31,129 nucleotides of DNA, from positions 1 through 31,129 of the forward strand of contig CAZTBB010000017.1 in NCBI GenBank assembly GCA_964611755.1. The letters are read 5' to 3'. This DNA is from CAZTBB01 sp964611755. GTDB taxonomy: Bacteria > Pseudomonadota > Alphaproteobacteria > Micavibrionales > Micavibrionaceae. A model generated the notes under the pieces. It saw nothing but the letters and a program-made list of their open reading frames with translations. It ran no database searches and was not told where the DNA came from. Below, in pieces: positions 30,238-31,129 of this stretch. The translations under genes were made by a program, and so were the position numbers. Positions within the stretch are counted from its first letter, which is position 1. Every line of letters begins with the position of its first letter.

Positions 30238-31129
30238 TATTCAGGATCCAACAGATCCGGAATTTCCGGGATAGGGCGGCTGTCATAGGATGTACTTGAT
30301 ACTCCGAAGAAAGAGCGCCCTATTTTTCGTTTGAGGCGGCCGGCCATATATTTAGGGAAATGAACACTGGTCCTAAAACGGATGCGGTTGATGCTCATCC
30401 AGTCGCGTTTTTTACCCTTCTGGTTTCCTTCTTCATGGCGCTTTGCCAACATTTGTGCCAGTTCATCATCGGATCGCACAGAGCCGTAATATTTTTTTAT
30501 TAAGCCGGGGGAGTTTTTAATAACGCGTTTGAAATAATCAACGTAATCACGCTCTCTGGATGATACGCTTTGCCCGTGCCCGTGCGATTGGTAGAGATAA
30601 TAGGGGTGCGGGTATTGTTTGACCTCAATGCCCTTGCCTTGTTCGAGGCAATAATTGACAAGCCGTACAAAGAACTCTGAATCTTCAAGACGGTCCATTG
30701 TTTCATCAAACATTCCACAAGCAATCGCATCTTTGCGGCGCATAACACCAATGACGGGCATGCCGCGTTCAATGAGTATTCGTTTATGGGAGTATGGCTC
30801 CGGAAATTGAACGGCATTATCATCGCCAAAATGGCGAAAGGCACAATAGGCAAACGCCAATCTTGGGTTGGCTTTCAAATCAGCCATGGCTTTGATCGGG
30901 TAGCTGCCATATTTGGCTATAAATTCAGGATCAGTTTCGAGAGCATCATCACTATCGATAAAGTGAATAAATTCCCGGCTCGAGTTTATAAGCGCAATAT
31001 TGCGTGCAGCCGATTGACCTTTATTTTCTTGGTCAATGACGCGGACATTCTCGATGGAACGAAGTTTATCAAGCGCATTTAAGGTTGCGGGGTCAGTAGA
31101 TCCATCATTAACGATAATGATATCGTAAT
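30234..31129 (-). CDS. Glycosyltransferase family 2 (5' end beyond the window)
   Basis: The reading frame continues to the edge of the window without a start, so the beginning is missing; the internal Met at 30887 is not the start. The visible N-terminal part has the GT-A signatures of family 2: I-I-I-V-N-D-G-S-T-D (about residues 3-12), E-N-K-G-Q-S-A-A-R-N (about 35-44), and the metal-binding F-I-D-S-D-D-A (about 57-63). Downstream M-D-R-L-E-D-S-E-F-F-V-R-L fits the conserved E-D-x-[ED] region near the catalytic base. The C terminus is basic and may dock on membrane. It probably adds a sugar to a surface glycan. The stop overlaps the ilvC stop on the other strand. Confidence 0.9.
   Translation of the reverse strand, partial: YDIIIVNDGSTDPATLNALDKLRSIENVRVIDQENKGQSAARNIALINSSREFIHFIDSDDALETDPEFIAKYGSYPIKAMADLKANPRLAFAYCAFRHFGDDNAVQFPEPYSHKRILIERGMPVIGVMRRKDAIACGMFDETMDRLEDSEFFVRLVNYCLEQGKGIEVKQYPHPYYLYQSHGHGQSVSSRERDYVDYFKRVIKNSPGLIKKYYGSVRSDDELAQMLAKRHEEGNQKGKKRDWMSINRIRFRTSVHFPKYMAGRLKRKIGRSFFGVSSTSYDSRPIPEIPDLLDPEY

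Noticed and set aside
1..31129. tRNA, rRNA, CRISPR array, insertion sequence or prophage genes
   Set aside because: Looked for on both strands and none was recognised; the AT-rich blocks carry no transposase or integrase.

Overview
The window looks like an ordinary chromosomal segment of a Gram-negative bacterium, most likely an alphaproteobacterium. This is inferred from the rpsF-rpsR-rplI-dnaB block with a long Ala/Glu-rich L9 tail, the fabD-fabG-acpP-fabF-mltG order, an Mla-type ABC system, and an IlvB whose thiamine-diphosphate motif reads G-E-A rather than G-D-G. No rRNA, tRNA, CRISPR array, insertion sequence or integrase was seen. Base composition is intermediate. Two patches look clearly AT-richer and hold only unrecognised genes: about 1-2750 and 17890-19470.

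Layout. 2-2611: an N-terminally cut P-loop/coiled-coil protein and a highly charged partner, both unknown. 2750-3829: a membrane sensor with a PilJ/NarX-type periplasmic domain. 3836-7993 (minus): mlaE, mlaF and a class A penicillin-binding protein (PBP1A). 8098-8778: a VanX-like dipeptidase homologue with an altered zinc ligand. 8775-11767 (minus): rpsF, rpsR, rplI and dnaB. 11940-12269 (minus): a small unknown gene. 12657-17879: the fatty-acid cluster fabD, fabG, a DUF3429-like membrane protein, acpP, fabF and mltG. 17893-20064 (minus): four unknown genes, two of which look like distant paralogues. 20118-23184: an AsnB-type amidotransferase and a GT4 glycosyltransferase, probably for surface polysaccharide. 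23225-30237: a branched-chain amino acid locus (ilvB, ilvN, a hydrolase, ilvC). Between its two halves sits an opposing operon of four paralogous helix-turn-helix genes. 30234 to the end (minus): the C-terminal part of a GT2 glycosyltransferase.

Best regulatory discovery: upstream of ilvB there is a complete transcription attenuator. It has a promoter inside the end of the glycosyltransferase gene, a 24-codon leader peptide packed with Val/Leu/Ile codons, mutually exclusive antiterminator and terminator pairings, and a GC-rich hairpin followed by eight T.

Best candidate for an undescribed system: the four-gene tandem array at 26608-29026. Each 187-206 residue protein has an N-terminal helical segment resembling a helix-turn-helix, a mid motif of the type GGL-x-[IV]-x-L-xQE, a LuxR/GerE-like helix-turn-helix, and a conserved M-R-A-x-D-V motif. 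The genes are tightly spaced behind one near-consensus promoter that faces away from ilvC. Other points worth checking are dnaB starting one base after the rplI terminator T-tract, a small unlisted gene at 14952-15086 whose ribosome site and start codon sit in a hairpin, and three convergent gene pairs sharing self-complementary stop tetramers.
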